This document shows, one piece after another, positions 14,301 to 26,357 of a DNA stretch of 64,000 nt (positions are counted from its first letter, which is position 1; each line of letters starts with the position of its first letter). The notes under the pieces are model-generated. The model saw only the letters and a program-made list of their open reading frames with translations, was not told where the DNA came from and made no database searches. The stretch covers positions 2,547,800 through 2,611,799 of the forward strand of contig NW_009799099.1 of the NCBI RefSeq assembly GCF_000213175.1, read 5' to 3'. Both the position numbers and the translations under genes were made by a program. This DNA comes from Neurospora tetrasperma FGSC 2508. Taxonomy: Eukaryota > Ascomycota > Sordariomycetes > Sordariales > Sordariaceae.

Positions 14301-17300
14301 TTATATATAGAAGTTGTCCTAAATATATATCAAGTATCGCCGATTATTATTCTGGAATTTTATTAGCAATTAATCGAAATTTACTCCGAGGACTTTGAAT
14401 ACGCTAAGGTTTTCCGTTTAATTAATAAAATTAACACCCTAAAGTATATTTATATATTACGATCGGGAAAGCGCCCACATTTACCAGCGGGCCCCTATTT
14501 ATTCGAGGATAAATTATTTTACTATATTAATTATTAAAACGTATAATGGCTATATATTCCCTAAATTTATATATAAAAAATATTAGACTTAATATATAAT
14601 AAGAAGTATTATTTTAAAATTAATTAAATAATAAATAATTTATTGTACTTCTATATAAGAAAGAAAATTTAAATAGTATACAAATATATTAAATATTACA
14701 AAATTTATTGTTAGAATTAATAAGATTAGTAACTAACCCCTAGAGAACTATTACTAATTCGGACGTTTCCGAAGCTATTCTATATAATAATTATAAATTT
14801 TATTATTAATATACTAGTAGTTAAAGTAGCCGGTACAATATAGTCTCTAGAAGGCTTCCTAAAATTCGATATAATATATACCGTTACTTATAAATTTAAT
14901 AAAAAAGTCCTATTAATAGCTAATTATTCTACCTACGGCGTATAAGAATAGGCTAAAGTACTGCTTCGAACCTTATAATTCTACGATTAGGGTTTATTAG
15001 TAGTAATTATTAGTAATTGGAATCCTAAATTTATATTAGTAATTTAAAAGAGTATTTTCGAAGCGTTGGCTATTAATCTACTATTTTCAATAGTATACTA
15101 CGCTCAAACTAATAGATAATTAGAGAAAACTAATTAAACTACCGAAATAATTATTTATATATAATATACAATAAATATTATTCTTTAAATATTAATATTA
15201 ATAGTATTATAATATAGTTTAAATAATATTATTTAATCTATAATTAGGCTATTGCTAAATAAATTAGTATATAGCTTTAAATTATAGGCTGCCTTCGATC
15301 TATTCGTACCGGACGATTAGGAAATTATTATTATAGAATCCTTAATTCTTATCTATTAAGAATATTAATTTAAAGTTGTAAAATTTATTAATTAGGCTAG
15401 GATAGTTACTAAAGAGTATTATAATTCTAAGTATTTCCTAATAATATTTAAAGTAAATAATAAAATTTACTTACGTTTTAGGAAAGGTTATTATCTACTG
15501 GGAAGCTTAAAGAAAAAGTAATTAATAGAACGAATAGGTCCTTACTATATTTTTAAGAAAATAGGCCTATTAACCTATAAACTTAATTTATTTAGAACTT
15601 AATATACTTATTCTATTATATCTATAGTATATCTTTATAAGTTAGTATAAGGCCCGGATCTATTTAATTGTAAAATTCCGCTACCGTTACCGGTTAAAAT
15701 AAATAGTTAAGAGGAATAGGAAGTTGAAAATTTCGTTACTAGAAGTTAAGGTCCGTTAAATATATAGTATTTAATTAAATAAACTAAATATTAAAATAAG
15801 AATAATATTTAAGAATTATATAGTACGTTTATAAAAAATTTAAAGGAATTAGTAAAAGAATTTAATGTAGAATACCCGTTAGAATTACTATTTTGTAATA
15901 ATTGTAGGAGGGTAATTTAATATATTAAAAGAACTTTTAATTACTTAAAGTATTAGAGGCTAATAAAGGGGGTAATAATATTTTCGCCGAAAAAGGGGGA
16001 AGTCACCAGAAATTATAACGATTTAAAAAATCTTTTTTTTTTTTTAAATTTTATTTATTATTTTTTTATTATATATTTCTATAGACGGTTATATTTTCCG
16101 TATTTTCTATTAGAATTTCTAAAATTGTACTTAAAAACGTATCCAAATAAAATAAACCTATTACTAATAGTATATAAAATAATATACTATATACTATTTA
16201 TAATTTTAATTAAGACTTTTTCTATTCTAATTAAGTAAGTACGTACGGTTATATAAAGGTAATAGTACTTACAATTATATATAGTAAACGGCCCCGGTAG
16301 GTAGGTACTAGTAAAAGAAGAGTTTTAGTACGTATATATATAATTTCTAAAAGAATTAAAAATATTTAATTATTTTCAAATTCTCCTTTTTACCCTAATA
16401 ATTTTATTATATCCTACCCTATCCCTCTACCGTTTAATTTTACTATAACTTCCTTTATATCATAATTTTATTAAACTAATTATTATTTATTATTTTCTTT
16501 ATCCTACTTTCGTTAAATTATACTTTTAATATAATAATATAGCCCATATTAATATAGAGTCCCCGCCGCCTATTAACAACGTAATTATAACTCTTAATAA
16601 TTAGATTAATAGTTTTAACTATAATAGTAATTTATATAATTGTATTACAAATTAGTAGCTTGCCCTATAATTTCTAAAGTATAATCCCTAATTTAGCGTA
16701 TTAATTAATATAATAAAATATTTTAACCGTTATACAATTAATAGAATTACTAGCAAAATTATTAACCTAAGAGATAATAGTATATATATTATACTTTCTA
16801 ACTTTATAATTAATTTTATTCAATAAATAAATACGGTCTAATTCGGATAATTCTTTAATTATATTTACTATAAATATATTATTAACGCGAATAATAATTT
16901 TAATTAAAATTATAGCGTTTATAATCCGCTTAACCGTCTTTCCGCTAAATCTTTCTAATTTACTTAAAGTATTCTTATTTATAATCCTAAAAAGGCGGAT
17001 AATAAAAAACGTTTAATACCGATTATAACTACCAACTACCTTTTTATACAATACGAAAATAAATTATATTCTATATTTTATAATATTATTAAATATATAG
17101 GCGAATTAATTAATATAGATTTAATAATTTTGTATATTATTAATAGTAATTTTATTTACTTTACATCCATACTTTTATTAATTATACTCCCGAAGGATTT
17201 ACTTTCTAATAATAGTAATAGAACTTAGTAGGTGTAGGATTTTAATACTATTATTAAATTTTACAATACTAAAATCTAGAAGTTATATATTAGAGGAATA

Positions 17301-18847
17301 TTTAATTTAATTCCTACTATTACTATTAAATCTAATAATATAACCTTTAAAAGAAAATATATAGAGAAATTAATTACCGTTAATTAATATTTTTATAATT
17401 GCCTATAGATTTTCCGCTATAATGTATATCCCAATAGTTATATCGTTAGAAATAGCAATATCGACTTTATTAATATCTAGGAATTCCGAGAGATCACCTA
17501 ATTAATTAATAAAGTTCGTAAAGCTTTATGACTACTAATTAGGGCTACTCCTATCTTAATTCGTACTAAAATTCTAATTACTAAAGTAACCCTGAAAAAG
17601 GTATACAAAGCTCCGACCCGGGTTATATAATCGCGCTCGGCTACTATTAGTAAAAATAGTAATAAAAGAAAAGTATATCCAATTTTCGCTAGTACTCTCG
17701 CTAATTATAATTAAAATTGTACTAATCTTAATATTAAAATTAATAAAGAATTGCGTAATAAAATTAAGAATATTATTAAAATATATATAGAAAATAAAGA
17801 AAAGTATAAGCGTTAATTCACTAACTCTTACTCTTTTTCGTAGAATAAACTTATTCGCAATACTAAAATTACTTTTAATTTAGCCTTTAATAAAAAAAGC
17901 TAAGGAGATATTAATTTTACTAATTATATTCCTTCGAGAGTAACCTTACTAGCTATTTAATATTCTAATTACAGTACTAGCCTCCCCAAATAAATTGATA
18001 GTTTATTAGGAAAACTAAGCTACTTTTATTATACCTAAATAGCACCGGCGAAATCGGCTTTAAATAAACTTCTAATAATTAAAAAAATAGTCGATTATAT
18101 TACTAAAATTAATAGGGAACCTGTTATACTTATTAATTTTATCTTTCGTAAAAAGATTAAGGATATATTAAAGTATACTTCTAATACGTAATCTATAATA
18201 TTAAAAATATTAAATAAATATTAGAGTTAGATTGTATAGAAAATATAAATAGAATTAACGACTCTCCGTACTAAATTTAAAAACTTATAGGAACTTCGTA
18301 TTAAACGTTTCCCCCCGACCTCGTCTACCAATAGGAACCGTATACTCAATACTATCCCTAATATTACTACTCCTTATAACGTTCGCTCTAATAATCTTTC
18401 GCTACCGTATATATTTAATTTAATTAATTTATCTAATAAATTCCACTTTATAATAGCCTATTTAGGTTCTCGCTTGGGTTCTTTACTTACTACCTACTCC
18501 CCTCGCTATAATTACCTCCCTAATACCTAGAAGTAGGAAGATTTTCCATTAGGACGCAAACATTCTTATTAAAATATATATTATATAAATAAGAATAAGG
18601 AAATAAATAACGAAGAGTTTAACGAACGTTCAACGTATTATAATTATAATTATTAAAAAATTATTATAGGGTTATCGAATTAAGTATTCTATTCGGAGGG
18701 TTGTACGCTTTACGTATTTAGTAATTAATTTAAATATAAATTATTAAATAAAAGCTCTAATAAATAACAAAATTTTTTATATATATAATTAAATTTAATA
18801 ATATTATATAATTAGCGAACACTCTTCTCCTTTTATCGAGGGGGAGA

Positions 18848-19186
18848 TATTATAGGGTATTCTTAATAAATATTGAAATATTTTATTTTATTATAGTAAC
18901 TATTTATTAGAATATATAGTCTATTATATAAAAATACTCATCTTATTAACCTCTATTAAGGTTAACGGATTATTAATTAATATTATATTAACTTAACGTC
19001 TATCTTACTTATATTTAATAAAGTCGTATACAAAGTCCCAAGTTAAGGTTCGCGATAATTCTTATCTTCAACTTCCTTTAATAAAACTATCGTTAATCGT
19101 TATATATTATTACTCTATCTAGCAACCAATTGCTCACTCTATTATTCTCTATTATTATTACTTATAAAGTACATCTTCGCGTAACA
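18848..19186 (+). repeat. Right LTR of the fossil element
   Basis: This copy matches the left repeat in length and order of conserved blocks, and follows a short purine tract that would have served as the plus-strand primer. It ends in TAACA and is followed by the target-site copy ATAGG. It marks the right edge of the element but not of the AT-rich block, which continues for about another 230 bp. Confidence 0.88.
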
Positions 19187-19345
19187 ATAGGTCCTAAACC
19201 GGTCCTAGACTAGTCCAGAATCTATTATGAACCGATGTATGTACAATACGATATAAATATAAAAATTGAGGTAAGGATTCAAATTGAGTGAGGTATAAGT
19301 TATAAATTAGTTTAGGATATATCCTTAATTAGTTTACCTAGTAGG
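19187..19345. repeat. 11-bp cassette continuing right of the LTR element
   Basis: Directly after the right LTR the sequence shows GGTCCTAAACC, GGTCCTAGACT and AGTCCAGAATCT in succession, with another weaker cluster near 19305-19340. These match the cassettes found left of the element at 1.5-7.9 kb and are not seen inside it. This suggests the LTR element inserted into pre-existing cassette-bearing DNA. Confidence 0.55.
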
Positions 19346-19417
19346 TAAAGTTACTCTTTGAATTTAAATAGTTGTTAGAGAAGTATAGTAAGAATATATA
19401 TTTCTATATACGTTATA

Positions 19418-19483
19418 GCGCTCCGATCGTAGTCCGAGGTCTGTCTTGGCGCAGTCTTGGCGCTCCGATTTTGGTCCGAGGTC
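19418..19483 (+). repeat. Pair of 24-bp direct repeats at the composition boundary
   Basis: The block GCGCTCCGAT...GTCCGAGGTC occurs at 19418-19441 and again at 19460-19483, differing only in the middle few bases. The 18 bp between them contain GTCTTGGCG, repeated in part at the second copy. The pair lies exactly where the AT-rich block gives way to normal composition. Confidence 0.8.
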
Positions 19484-20134
19484 AGACCCACGTGTGAGGT
19501 GATCTAGGAACTCGATTTATCCCCACGCTTGACGAGCCAATTATATACATCGTCCGCTGTGTCTGGATGCTACGTTGAGTGCCGGCCTGCAGGTACTTCC
19601 TGAGGTGTATATGGCCGCAAAGCGTGAGGATAAACCCGACTTGGAATCTTTCTGATCGCCACGGATGGACAGTCCGGGTTGGTTGATGAATGCAGACTTG
19701 AAAGCGGAAGAAGACTGACTGACTGTCTACCATCCTTTCTCTATCTGGGCAACTGGCCTACCTGGCAAGTTACACCATCCACCCACCACCCAAAACATCT
19801 CACCGGCAACACCGGTCAGACGCCATACCAAGCCCTTGGTAATTGAGGGCCAATATATCGCCACCAACACCCATCCATTATTTCAACCGTGAATGGTGCC
19901 ACTCACACCTTTTCTTTCACAACCATTGAGATTTTCAGTACTCTTGCTGTACCATGACAGGAGGGACGAGCTTTAAGAAGTGGAAATCAGGGTCGAAAGC
20001 CGACGTTATGGTTGCTAGTGTAAAACTAACATCCTATTAGGTAATAGTGAGTAATACTGTTGCACTGTCCGATTTCCCGTTCGCAGAATTTCTGGACATT
20101 TTGTTGTCGCCGTGGGGGGATGAGAAATCAAAGG

Positions 20135-20165
<31 letters not shown>

Positions 20166-22642
20166 CATCTTGAACATTGGGATCCGTGCCAATTTCCAAC
20201 CTCCGTTCGCCGCAGGTTCGGCGGAAGATATTTTCCGCACAAAGAAAAGAAAATGAAAAAGAAATAAACAGAAAAGAAACCAGAAAGAAAGAGAGAAAAC
20301 CAAATCAAACCAGGGGATGTCAAAAAAAATTAAAGAAGGAGTTTCGTCGACTTCTTGGCTGCCGCTAACCACCAAATCTCCAGAGCGCCCAGGAAAGGAA
20401 GAAGAAGGCTTTTACCTAAACTTGTGTACCTACCTGGTAACAACATCATGCCGCCCAGGGCCCTGGACAGTCCAGTAGGGGTATGTACCTCTACCTAATC
20501 AGCCACATAGTGTACCTACTTGTTAATTGTGGATTCCATTCCGTGTTACTGCTTCTACACTAAACTTACGCTACTCACTCATATAACAGAGATGCTTCAT
20601 AGGGGCCATACTAGAGGCATGAGAGCCAATCTATTTGGCAAGATTCTGCATAGGTATGTAGCCAGGCTAAAACTACCTGCGTAGTCGTAAGGTGTAGCTT
20701 TCCCTGAAAAAGCACCTCTGTTTAGGTAGGAATGAGTAGGTAGTTGCTCTGTCTACTGTATGCAGCTGTATTGCTGTAAAGTCCAAGTTGGTAACACTTG
20801 TTGGAGGGATCGATGAGTAAGTGGAACCATGGCAGTTGTGGTTGAGGGTTGCTTCATGAAAAGAAGTAGAGAAGCCTGTTCTATGGGAATATGCTGTGTT
20901 GATTCAGCAAGAGATCGCATGGTGGTTTAGACGACCCACGGAAGAAGCTTTCTTTGATGAAAATGGTTGTTTGGTAGCGCGACTTATGCTTGCTGGATCT
21001 TTTCGACATCCTTCTATCTCTTTTGATTATAATCTTCGTGCATCATCCATAATGCTTGTTGCTTGAATTTATGAGCAGAAATGGTGGGACCGAGGATAAT
21101 CCATAAGCAGAGAATATGTGGTGTGAGAAGAGGCAACATGACCAAACGGGAGAAGGGCAACAAGCCCTGTGCCTGGTCCCTGATGATCATCTTCTTATAC
21201 TCCCTGCCCATATATCAGCATCCACATCGAGACACCAATCCCGGATTCCTCGGTGTAGAGTCCCGATAGTGCGAGATCCAAGCAGTCACCCTGCATCTAT
21301 GTGGACTGACCATGGCTTATCATCCCTCCATCCTCTATCCAGAAAGCCAGGTCCATCCATTCTTTTGTTCTTTCTTCCCAGACTTCCCAGAGGCCAGAGG
21401 GACTCCAGAGAGGCCGACCAATCAGACCCGATCATTGATTAACGACACTACAGTATCATATATAAAACAGTGTTTGTGGTCTCAGGTACCTAACTGCCTG
21501 TGAGTCCGTGACGACCTGTGGAATTGTGTAGACTAGGAGGCCGGCAGGGACCGGGAACAAGTAATCGGGCTCTAAGGTCCCACGGTAATTCTAACATCTG
21601 GGGTAAAAGGGAGACAATAATATGGTACGAGTCAACGGGTAATTTGTTTGTGTGTGCTTGGACGTATATGTGTGAGAGAAACTAATATGTCGTGCGGTAA
21701 TGTATACAGCACATGACATTACTATGGACATCGATGACCCGGTGAGAAATGCTTGAATGATAACAGGTACCGGAACTCAAGACCGGTGAGTACAGATGTG
21801 AAGACGGAATTGACTGGGAATATGGCGTTGTAAGATGAAGCTTGCATGAGAGATGGTGAGATGTCAGACTCCTGGATCGATAGGTGTTCAGTTAAGGACT
21901 GTAGACTAGGCACCCTTGAGAGCGAAACCCAAAACTTCATGGTCTCTATATCTTGTCATTCCTTGATGCGATGGAAAACCAAGTGATGTCTCAAGGCCGC
22001 TATGTACTTATGCCTGCCTACCCAGCTATTGTGTTGAACGGGCAACAAAGACAGGCTATATCTCAGCCAGCTCAAATTCTGCATAGTGGGGGATGACAGA
22101 AGTGGCAATCACATGGGTGACGGGAACACCCGCTGGCCGGGTCCCGAATAATGAAGTTGTCGTCAACATACTTGCCCATTCTGGTAGTTACCCTTCCCAA
22201 AAGCACCATCATCAACCTGTCGCCCATCAGTGTCTGGTCTCTGGTCACCCGAGCGGGTTGCGAGTATGACCAACACCATCAACTGAAGGTGTGCTAATAT
22301 CCGGGGGAACCCGGCGTCATGTCGTTGCTTTTTGTCCTCGATAAACGGCACATCACATATGCGTCCGAAAAGGGAGCTTGTTGTGAGCGCCAAGGGGATC
22401 CAGATTCCAACGCCCGGTGCACTAACGCTGCATGTCGTGCGTAACGTAGGTAACGGAGAACATAAACCAAGATATCGTGGTCTTGTACCTTCCATGTCAC
22501 GCGTTCCGACATCTATACTTAATCCATTCCGCCGGGCAGGGACATTAGTTATCATCGAGTAGTGTAAGCCCAGCAGCGTGGGATTCGGCTCGTCTCGAGC
22601 CTTGTCATCTACCTAAATAGCAAGAATCTAGCGGAAGATATT
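19484..22642. other. Normal-composition stretch without a supported gene
   Basis: Open frames here are short, overlap on opposite strands and show no family resemblance or splice pattern that I recognise. The stretch contains a 28-bp A-run at 20135-20162 and several TACCTACC-type motifs near 20430-20530 that are scattered through this window's intergenic DNA. It may be subtly mutated intergenic DNA bordering the AT-rich block, or hold a non-coding or fast-evolving gene I cannot see. Confidence 0.5.
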
Positions 22643-23649
22643 GGGGGGGGGGGGGGGGGGGGGGGNNNNNNNNNNNNNNNNNNNNNNNNNNNNNNNNNNN
22701 NNNNNNNNNNNNNNNNNNNNNNNNNNNNNNNNNNNNNNNNNNNNNNNNNNNNNNNNNNNNNNNNNNNNNNNNNNNNNNNNNNNNNNNNNNNNNNNNNNNN
22801 NNNNNNNNNNNNNNNNNNNNNNNNNNNNNNNNNNNNNNNNNNNNNNNNNNNNNNNNNNNNNNNNNNNNNNNNNNNNNNNNNNNNNNNNNNNNNNNNNNNN
22901 NNNNNNNNNNNNNNNNNNNNNNNNNNNNNNNNNNNNNNNNNNNNNNNNNNNNNNNNNNNNNNNNNNNNNNNNNNNNNNNNNNNNNNNNNNNNNNNNNNNN
23001 NNNNNNNNNNNNNNNNNNNNNNNNNNNNNNNNNNNNNNNNNNNNNNNNNNNNNNNNNNNNNNNNNNNNNNNNNNNNNNNNNNNNNNNNNNNNNNNNNNNN
23101 NNNNNNNNNNNNNNNNNNNNNNNNNNNNNNNNNNNNNNNNNNNNNNNNNNNNNNNNNNNNNNNNNNNNNNNNNNNNNNNNNNNNNNNNNNNNNNNNNNNN
23201 NNNNNNNNNNNNNNNNNNNNNNNNNNNNNNNNNNNNNNNNNNNNNNNNNNNNNNNNNNNNNNNNNNNNNNNNNNNNNNNNNNNNNNNNNNNNNNNNNNNN
23301 NNNNNNNNNNNNNNNNNNNNNNNNNNNNNNNNNNNNNNNNNNNNNNNNNNNNNNNNNNNNNNNNNNNNNNNNNNNNNNNNNNNNNNNNNNNNNNNNNNNN
23401 NNNNNNNNNNNNNNNNNNNNNNNNNNNNNNNNNNNNNNNNNNNNNNNNNNNNNNNNNNNNNNNNNNNNNNNNNNNNNNNNNNNNNNNNNNNNNNNNNNNN
23501 NNNNNNNNNNNNNNNNNNNNNNNNNNNNNNNNNNNNNNNNNNNNNNNNNNNNNNNNNNNNNNNNNNNNNNNNNNNNNNNNNNNNNNNNNNNNNNNNNNNN
23601 NNNNNNNNNNNNNNNNNNNNNNNNNNNNNNNNNNNNNNNNNGGGGGGGG
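22643..23649. other. Assembly gap bordered by G-runs
   Basis: A run of 23 G (22643-22665) leads into 976 unknown bases (22666-23641), followed by 8 more G. The long open frames that appear to cross it are artefacts of the unknown bases. The true content is probably a long G-tract or other sequence that could not be read through, and the gap size may be nominal. Confidence 0.97.
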
Positions 23650-24929
23650 TTGCCTGTAAAACTTATGACTTTTATCATAAAAAAAAAGACATTCGAGTCC
23701 CATGTGACCTGTTGTAATTGTGCACCGCTCTAAGAGGCTGGAGAAGAAAAAAATAGTAAGTGGTGTAGATAAGTTTGAGCTGCCATGTTTTGAAGTGACC
23801 AGCCAAAGCCAGGGGTCGGGCAATCCTCCTTCTGTGTAACTGACACGAGTGCACGCACGCACCATGAACAACCAACCATTGCCTGGTGTTGCGCGTGTCG
23901 CGGATTTTTTTTTTGGCGCAATATCGGAGCGGATAGAGACAACTGAAGCTGAAAGATAAAGAGAGTTCCATTACATGTATTCCGGGCCTGCCTTTCATGC
24001 GATGGAAGCCCGCTTGCCTTGAATCTTATCGGTGGCAGGCATGCCATAACACACATGTGTGCCGCACCAGCCGTCCAAGGAAAATGTTGGGCGTCAAAGC
24101 GGCAAAGGCGTGATTTCGAGGTTGATGATGCACTGCGTTGACCATTTTTTTTTTTAAAATTTTTAAAATTTTTTTTTTTTTTTTTTTATTTATTATTATT
24201 TTTTTTTTTTTTTTTGGGAAAATGATGGATGAAGACTCGCTGTGTCGGGAGCGCCGTTGATAGAGACCGATGTCGAGCACTGATGGTGTCGAGTAGTTCA
24301 CATGCTCCAGGGTAGATATGGTTTGAATTAGTGGACCATTAGGAGGTCGAAATGGCAGCCGGTGTCGCGGTGGAAGTTGGAAATGACCGTGGTGTACACG
24401 ACGAAAACGAAGAGGGAACCGAACATGAGAGGTCAGGACAGGGGGAATAGAGCGAGATGACACGATCCAGCGGATTTCCAATGTGATAATTGCGAGAGAA
24501 GTCATGAAGGTTAGCTACGATACCTACATAGTAACTGTGTTTTGAGTAGTCTAGGGTTCAAGTATGCGTTTATCCGTTCATCTCGTACAACCCCTAAGTA
24601 CCGGCTACACCTGCAGACGCGGGTTAGCGACATGTCGGTGCGATCCACGGGGGGGTCGCCCGGGCTGGCCGGACGCCGGTCTTGCAGCCCTACGTTATCG
24701 ACAACAGACGGGGAGATAAGATAAAAAAAAGATGGGGTTTACGGTCCGTGCGAATGCACGCGCGGTCATCGCTGGCTAGCGTTCCGCGAACCGCCCGAAC
24801 CTTTGCGACAAGACGACGGAGAGGCTCAAAAAGAAGAAATCTCCAGTCCGCTTTGCGCCCAATAATATCTCACTGCCGATACTCATCGAGTCAGCCAGGG
24901 ATCCCGTCCCCTCAGAAACAGCCCTCACA
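23650..24929. other. Intergenic stretch with T-rich tracts
   Basis: No supported gene. A low-complexity T-rich segment occupies about 24145-24215 and produces spurious lysine-rich frames on the minus strand. The right-hand end must contain the promoter and leader of the gene starting at 24930, but I saw no clear TATA element. Confidence 0.5.
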
Positions 24930-25565
24930 ATGGCCTCCCAACCACCAGCAGAAACTCCCGCCCCGGCGCCGGCGGCGACGACCCCAGAAACCCCCGAGAT
25001 CATACCCTCAGCCGAGAACCACTACGGTACGCCCAACCTTTTGCACAACTCCGCCATCATCGTTTCCATTCTCGCGCCCATTGGTCTTCTTCTTCCCGGT
25101 CGCGGGCGCGGCCAGTTCTCCGTGCAAAACGCTATTCTAGGTTCGGGCACCTTCTGGGGCTTCAATCAGCTCTCGTTCGACTACACGGGCAAGTCGATCT
25201 ACCAGCGGTCCAACGAGAAGTGGGCCAAAGTGCTGTCTACCGGCGACGCGTTGCCGGAACAGGCCAAGAAGAACAAGGCCTTGATTGAGGCGGAGAGGGC
25301 GAGGAGGAAGCTTGCGCAGGAGCAGCAAGACCGAAATGACAAGCATGAGAAGGATGGGGGAGTGTTGACTAAGATTTGGATGGGTGATGAGAGGGAAGGG
25401 TGGAAGGAGAAGAGGCTGGAGGAGGAGAAGAAGGCGCTGGAGAGTGGAAAGGGATACGGGAGCTTGATCATGGATCAGATCTGGGAGGTTTGGAATCAGG
25501 AGGGTAAGGGTAAGAAGAAGGATGAGAAGGGAAAGGATGGTGATGATACCCCGAAGAAGGAGTAA
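24930..25565 (+). CDS. Small membrane protein (family often labelled 'rhomboid family membrane protein')
   Basis: A single-exon frame of 211 residues with a good ATG preceded by a pyrimidine/AC-rich leader. The first ~30 residues are a proline/alanine/threonine-rich tail. Residues about 36-55 form a hydrophobic segment (SAIIVSILAPIGLLLP), followed by a second less hydrophobic stretch around GSGTFWGFNQLSFDYTGKSI. From about residue 95 to the end it is a lysine/glutamate-rich, probably helical tail. From memory, fungal proteins with this layout carry the label 'rhomboid family membrane protein', but I see neither the GxSG serine nor the membrane histidine of active rhomboids and too few membrane segments. 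It is convergent with its right neighbour. The protein is real by coding character; its function is unknown. Confidence 0.75.
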   Translation: MASQPPAETPAPAPAATTPETPEIIPSAENHYGTPNLLHNSAIIVSILAPIGLLLPGRGRGQFSVQNAILGSGTFWGFNQLSFDYTGKSIYQRSNEKWAKVLSTGDALPEQAKKNKALIEAERARRKLAQEQQDRNDKHEKDGGVLTKIWMGDEREGWKEKRLEEEKKALESGKGYGSLIMDQIWEVWNQEGKGKKKDEKGKDGDDTPKKE

Positions 25566-26357
25566 GAGGCGCAGGAGGAAGGGAGAAGAGGATGTTGGAT
25601 TACCGTCTGAGACGAGAGCTCCTACATACGGGTTGAGGATGCGGATGAGCAATGATTACTGCATACTACGTTCGACAACGGGCAAACTGTCGCCGCTGAG
25701 GGTGCCTGGTTGTGAAGGAAAGAACGTCACGTTGTACAAATATGTTCCAAAATAAAAACCGGCGAGGTTAAAGTACAGGACTGGACGTATTTGTCGGGCT
25801 ACGTGAGACTGATGCCTTCTCCCTCCTAAAGGTACGCGGAGAGGACGAGAGAGGTGGGAATATTAATATGTACAATACAGCGATATCTCATGCAAAAACG
25901 ATAAGCAAAAACCCGACGATGTGATAGGACGCTAAGGTATATTCGAGGACATACACTGTTCTGCCACCGAAAATTCACTGGATTTGTGACACACTCAAGT
26001 GCAGCCATAAACGGTTGTTTGTTGACAACCAGCATCCAGGTAGGTATCTCTATAACGATCAACACCCTCATCCGGATAGTTGTTGTTTGGATTCGTTGTC
26101 GCTGCTCTGTTTCCTTTTGTTCTTTATGTTCTTAGCTCTCAGCCATTCTGGCTTTCAGCTATCCGTTCACTAGAAGCTTCCTCCTTTGCTGAAATTCCCA
26201 TCAAGCGATTCCACCCTGTATAAGTAGAACGTCCTTTCCCATATTACATGTTTTTTGAATCAAGTAAGCAGTTCTGTGCCATCTTACACTTCAGTAGTCA
26301 GGAACAGCCGTAGTCGACAGCATCTCTTCATCTCCAGCTCGCACATTCACATCCCGG
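25566..26357. other. Convergent intergenic region
   Basis: This separates two tail-to-tail genes and holds their 3' untranslated sequences. Small frames here have no recognisable features. I see nothing else in it. Confidence 0.5.
25751..25756 (+). terminator. AATAAA-type poly(A) signal
   Basis: AATAAA lies about 190 bp downstream of the stop codon of the 24930 gene, in an A/T-rich context followed by GT-rich sequence. This is a plausible 3'-end processing signal, although fungal signals are loose. Confidence 0.35.

Larger units (their letters stand above)
8057..19186 (+). mobile_element. LTR retrotransposon fossil (Ty3/Gypsy-like), heavily RIP-mutated
   Basis: Two direct repeats of equal length (339 bp) bound an 11.1-kb unit. 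They begin with TGTTATAG or its mutated form and end in TTCGCGTAACA or its mutated form, and are flanked by a 5-bp target duplication (ATAAG/ATAGG). A purine-rich tract lies directly before the right repeat, so the element reads on the + strand. Faint traces in order are gag-like with a zinc-knuckle trace (about 10-11.3 kb), reverse transcriptase (about 12.8-13.5 kb), RNase H (about 13.8-14.2 kb) and integrase (about 14.6-15.6 kb), an order typical of Ty3/Gypsy. A further 2.8 kb follows before the right LTR. The element is complete in length but dead, with very many breaks throughout. RIP makes an age from LTR divergence unreliable. Confidence 0.85.
1..19190. other. AT-rich, RIP-type heterochromatic block
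   Basis: The whole stretch is made almost entirely of A and T with very few CpA/TpG steps, in strong contrast with the roughly balanced composition after about 19.42 kb. This is the pattern known from repeat-induced point mutation in filamentous ascomycetes, where C-to-T changes on both strands erode repeated DNA. No open reading frame of useful length exists on either strand. It contains tandem arrays, scattered short cassettes and one LTR element fossil, listed separately. RIP is inferred from composition; an intrinsically AT-rich satellite region is the alternative for parts outside the LTR element. Confidence 0.85.

Noticed and set aside
1-19190. Mitochondrial DNA insertion as the cause of the AT-richness
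   Set aside because: No mitochondrial gene or tRNA is recognisable, and the strand-symmetric transition pattern between the two LTRs fits RIP better.
20015-20375. Phe-rich and Lys-rich frames around 20.1-20.3 kb
   Set aside because: They arise from the 28-bp A-run and A-rich surroundings and overlap each other on both strands.
22605-23871. Long open frames on both strands across the gap
   Set aside because: They exist only because unknown bases are read as open codons; no real residues support them.
24026-24505. 159-codon minus-strand frame
   Set aside because: It runs through a T-rich low-complexity tract and shows no domain or codon character.
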